A DNA stretch of 29,709 nucleotides from a virus. The DNA lies in IMG/VR virus record IMGVR_UViG_3300037264_001851, positions 1-29,709 of that record; one strand, 5' to 3'. Made by a program: the position numbers and the translations under genes. The notes under the pieces are model-generated. The model had not been told where the DNA came from, searched no databases, and saw only the letters and a list, made by a program, of their open reading frames with translations. Numbering within the stretch: the stretch's first letter is position 1; the number at the start of each line of letters is the position of its first letter. Below are positions 29,071 to 29,709 of the stretch, piece after piece.

Positions 29071-29709
29071 ACTTTTCATTCCTCGATGCCTCGAACAGGC
29101 TGGCCTCGACCGCCGCGACCCTTGCCCTTGCAATCTCGCAATACTCCGCCTCGCGTTCGATGCCGAGGCACCGAACGCCTTCGAGCTTGGCGGCGATGAG
29201 TGTCGTGCCCGACCCGGCAAATGGGTCAAGGACGATGCCCCGCGGCGGGGTCACCAAGCGGACGAGCCAGCGCATGAGGGCGATAGGCTTCACCGTGGGG
29301 TGATAATTGGCCGCAGCCAGAGGGGCGGTGTGATTTGCTTTGCGCTCGCCCGGCTTCCGAAATCCGTCATCGTCATGCACTCCACAGGGCCGCACAGTCA
29401 TTCCCCCCAGCCCCGCATTTCTCTCCGCCCTGCTGGCCTTCGCGCAGTAGAAGAACCGGGACGCGCCGCCCGTCGTCGGCCCTATCGTGAACCTGCAGTC
29501 ATCCTCGCCCGCGAAATCGCCGTAGGCGTTCCGTGTCTTGTCCGCGAAGCGCCGATCCGGAGATCCGCCGCCAGACAACTCCCCGCTCTGTTCATCGAGC
29601 ATCGCCGCGGCCTCTTCGTCCAGGCAGACGTTGGCCGGCCAGCGGCCCTGTACGGTTTTAGCCGACACTTCCTGCCGGTCATCGCGGCCCTCTTGCTTGC
29701 GCCATCCAT
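28976..29709 (-). CDS. DNA methyltransferase, 5' end outside window
   Basis: The frame is open to the right edge (about 243 residues visible), and upstream residues GWRKQEGRDDRQE look native, so the GTG at 29668 is not the start. Visible parts are GRWPANVCLDEEAAAMLDEQSG, SRFFYCAKASRAERNAGL, HPTVKPIALMRWLVRLV and the SAM-binding LDPFAGSGTTLIAAKLEG, then CLGIEREAEYCEIA, the C-terminal half of a phage beta-class N4/N6 methylase. The catalytic TSPPY motif should lie beyond the edge. It would protect phage DNA from restriction. The last 30 or so residues (from STDPPDRGR) are encoded by a repeat, so the natural end has been extended. Confidence 0.88.
   Translation of the reverse strand, partial: GWRKQEGRDDRQEVSAKTVQGRWPANVCLDEEAAAMLDEQSGELSGGGSPDRRFADKTRNAYGDFAGEDDCRFTIGPTTGGASRFFYCAKASRAERNAGLGGMTVRPCGVHDDDGFRKPGERKANHTAPLAAANYHPTVKPIALMRWLVRLVTPPRGIVLDPFAGSGTTLIAAKLEGVRCLGIEREAEYCEIARARVAAVEASLFEASRNEKLSTDPPDRGRTSYADYTDADTASAGEVGNPD

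Overview
The window is one strand-coherent block of a siphovirus-like phage or prophage: every gene I can support is on the minus strand, so the map reads right to left. Composition is GC-rich. The gaps are filled with dispersed repeats of a style I associate with chromosomes of uncultivated, slow-evolving environmental bacteria (ACACAGATT-type repeats, GTAGGGGC hairpins, GGGCGAGAGA elements). I therefore read it as a long-resident prophage, or a phage adapted to such a host. No integrase, att site, tRNA or host gene is visible, and the lineage cannot be named from sequence alone.

Layout in transcription order. (1) 29709-27000: a DNA methyltransferase running off the right edge, two HTH-like or unknown proteins joined into one frame by a repeat, an internally deleted second methyltransferase, and a winged-helix-like protein. 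(2) 27069-22904: about a dozen small accessory genes, most linked by ATGA or GTGA overlaps, almost free of repeats. They include two ASCH-like paralogues, a DUF1643 protein and a PGDYG-type protein. (3) 22845-16733: a signal-anchored protein of unknown role, small and large terminase, two zinc-ribbon-like proteins and a gpW-like head protein. (4) 16706-9228: lambda-type portal, a prohead protease fused to the major capsid protein, three tandem DUF2190-type capsid decoration paralogues, head completion protein and a tail-region protein. (5) 8958-1: tail terminator, HK97 gp10-like protein, a one-TM protein, tail tube, a G/GT tail chaperone pair with a canonical A AAA AAC slip site, tape measure, and three tail-tip or fibre-like genes, the last cut by the left edge.

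The genes form a coherent capsid-and-tail programme and the structural frames look intact. What is unusual is the space between them. In regions 1 and 3-5 nearly every gap of 100-400 bases carries several repeat families, whereas phage structural genes are normally packed tightly. Several families show strong internal base pairing with covarying arms: ten copies of a TTTGGCC palindrome each have a different but self-complementary core. Many genes end inside a hairpin that contains or abuts their stop codon. Repeats also sit in frame inside coding genes, supply stop codons and start-proximal GAGGAA motifs, and in two places are nested in one another, which shows they have moved. This repeat layer is the part of the window most worth a second look.
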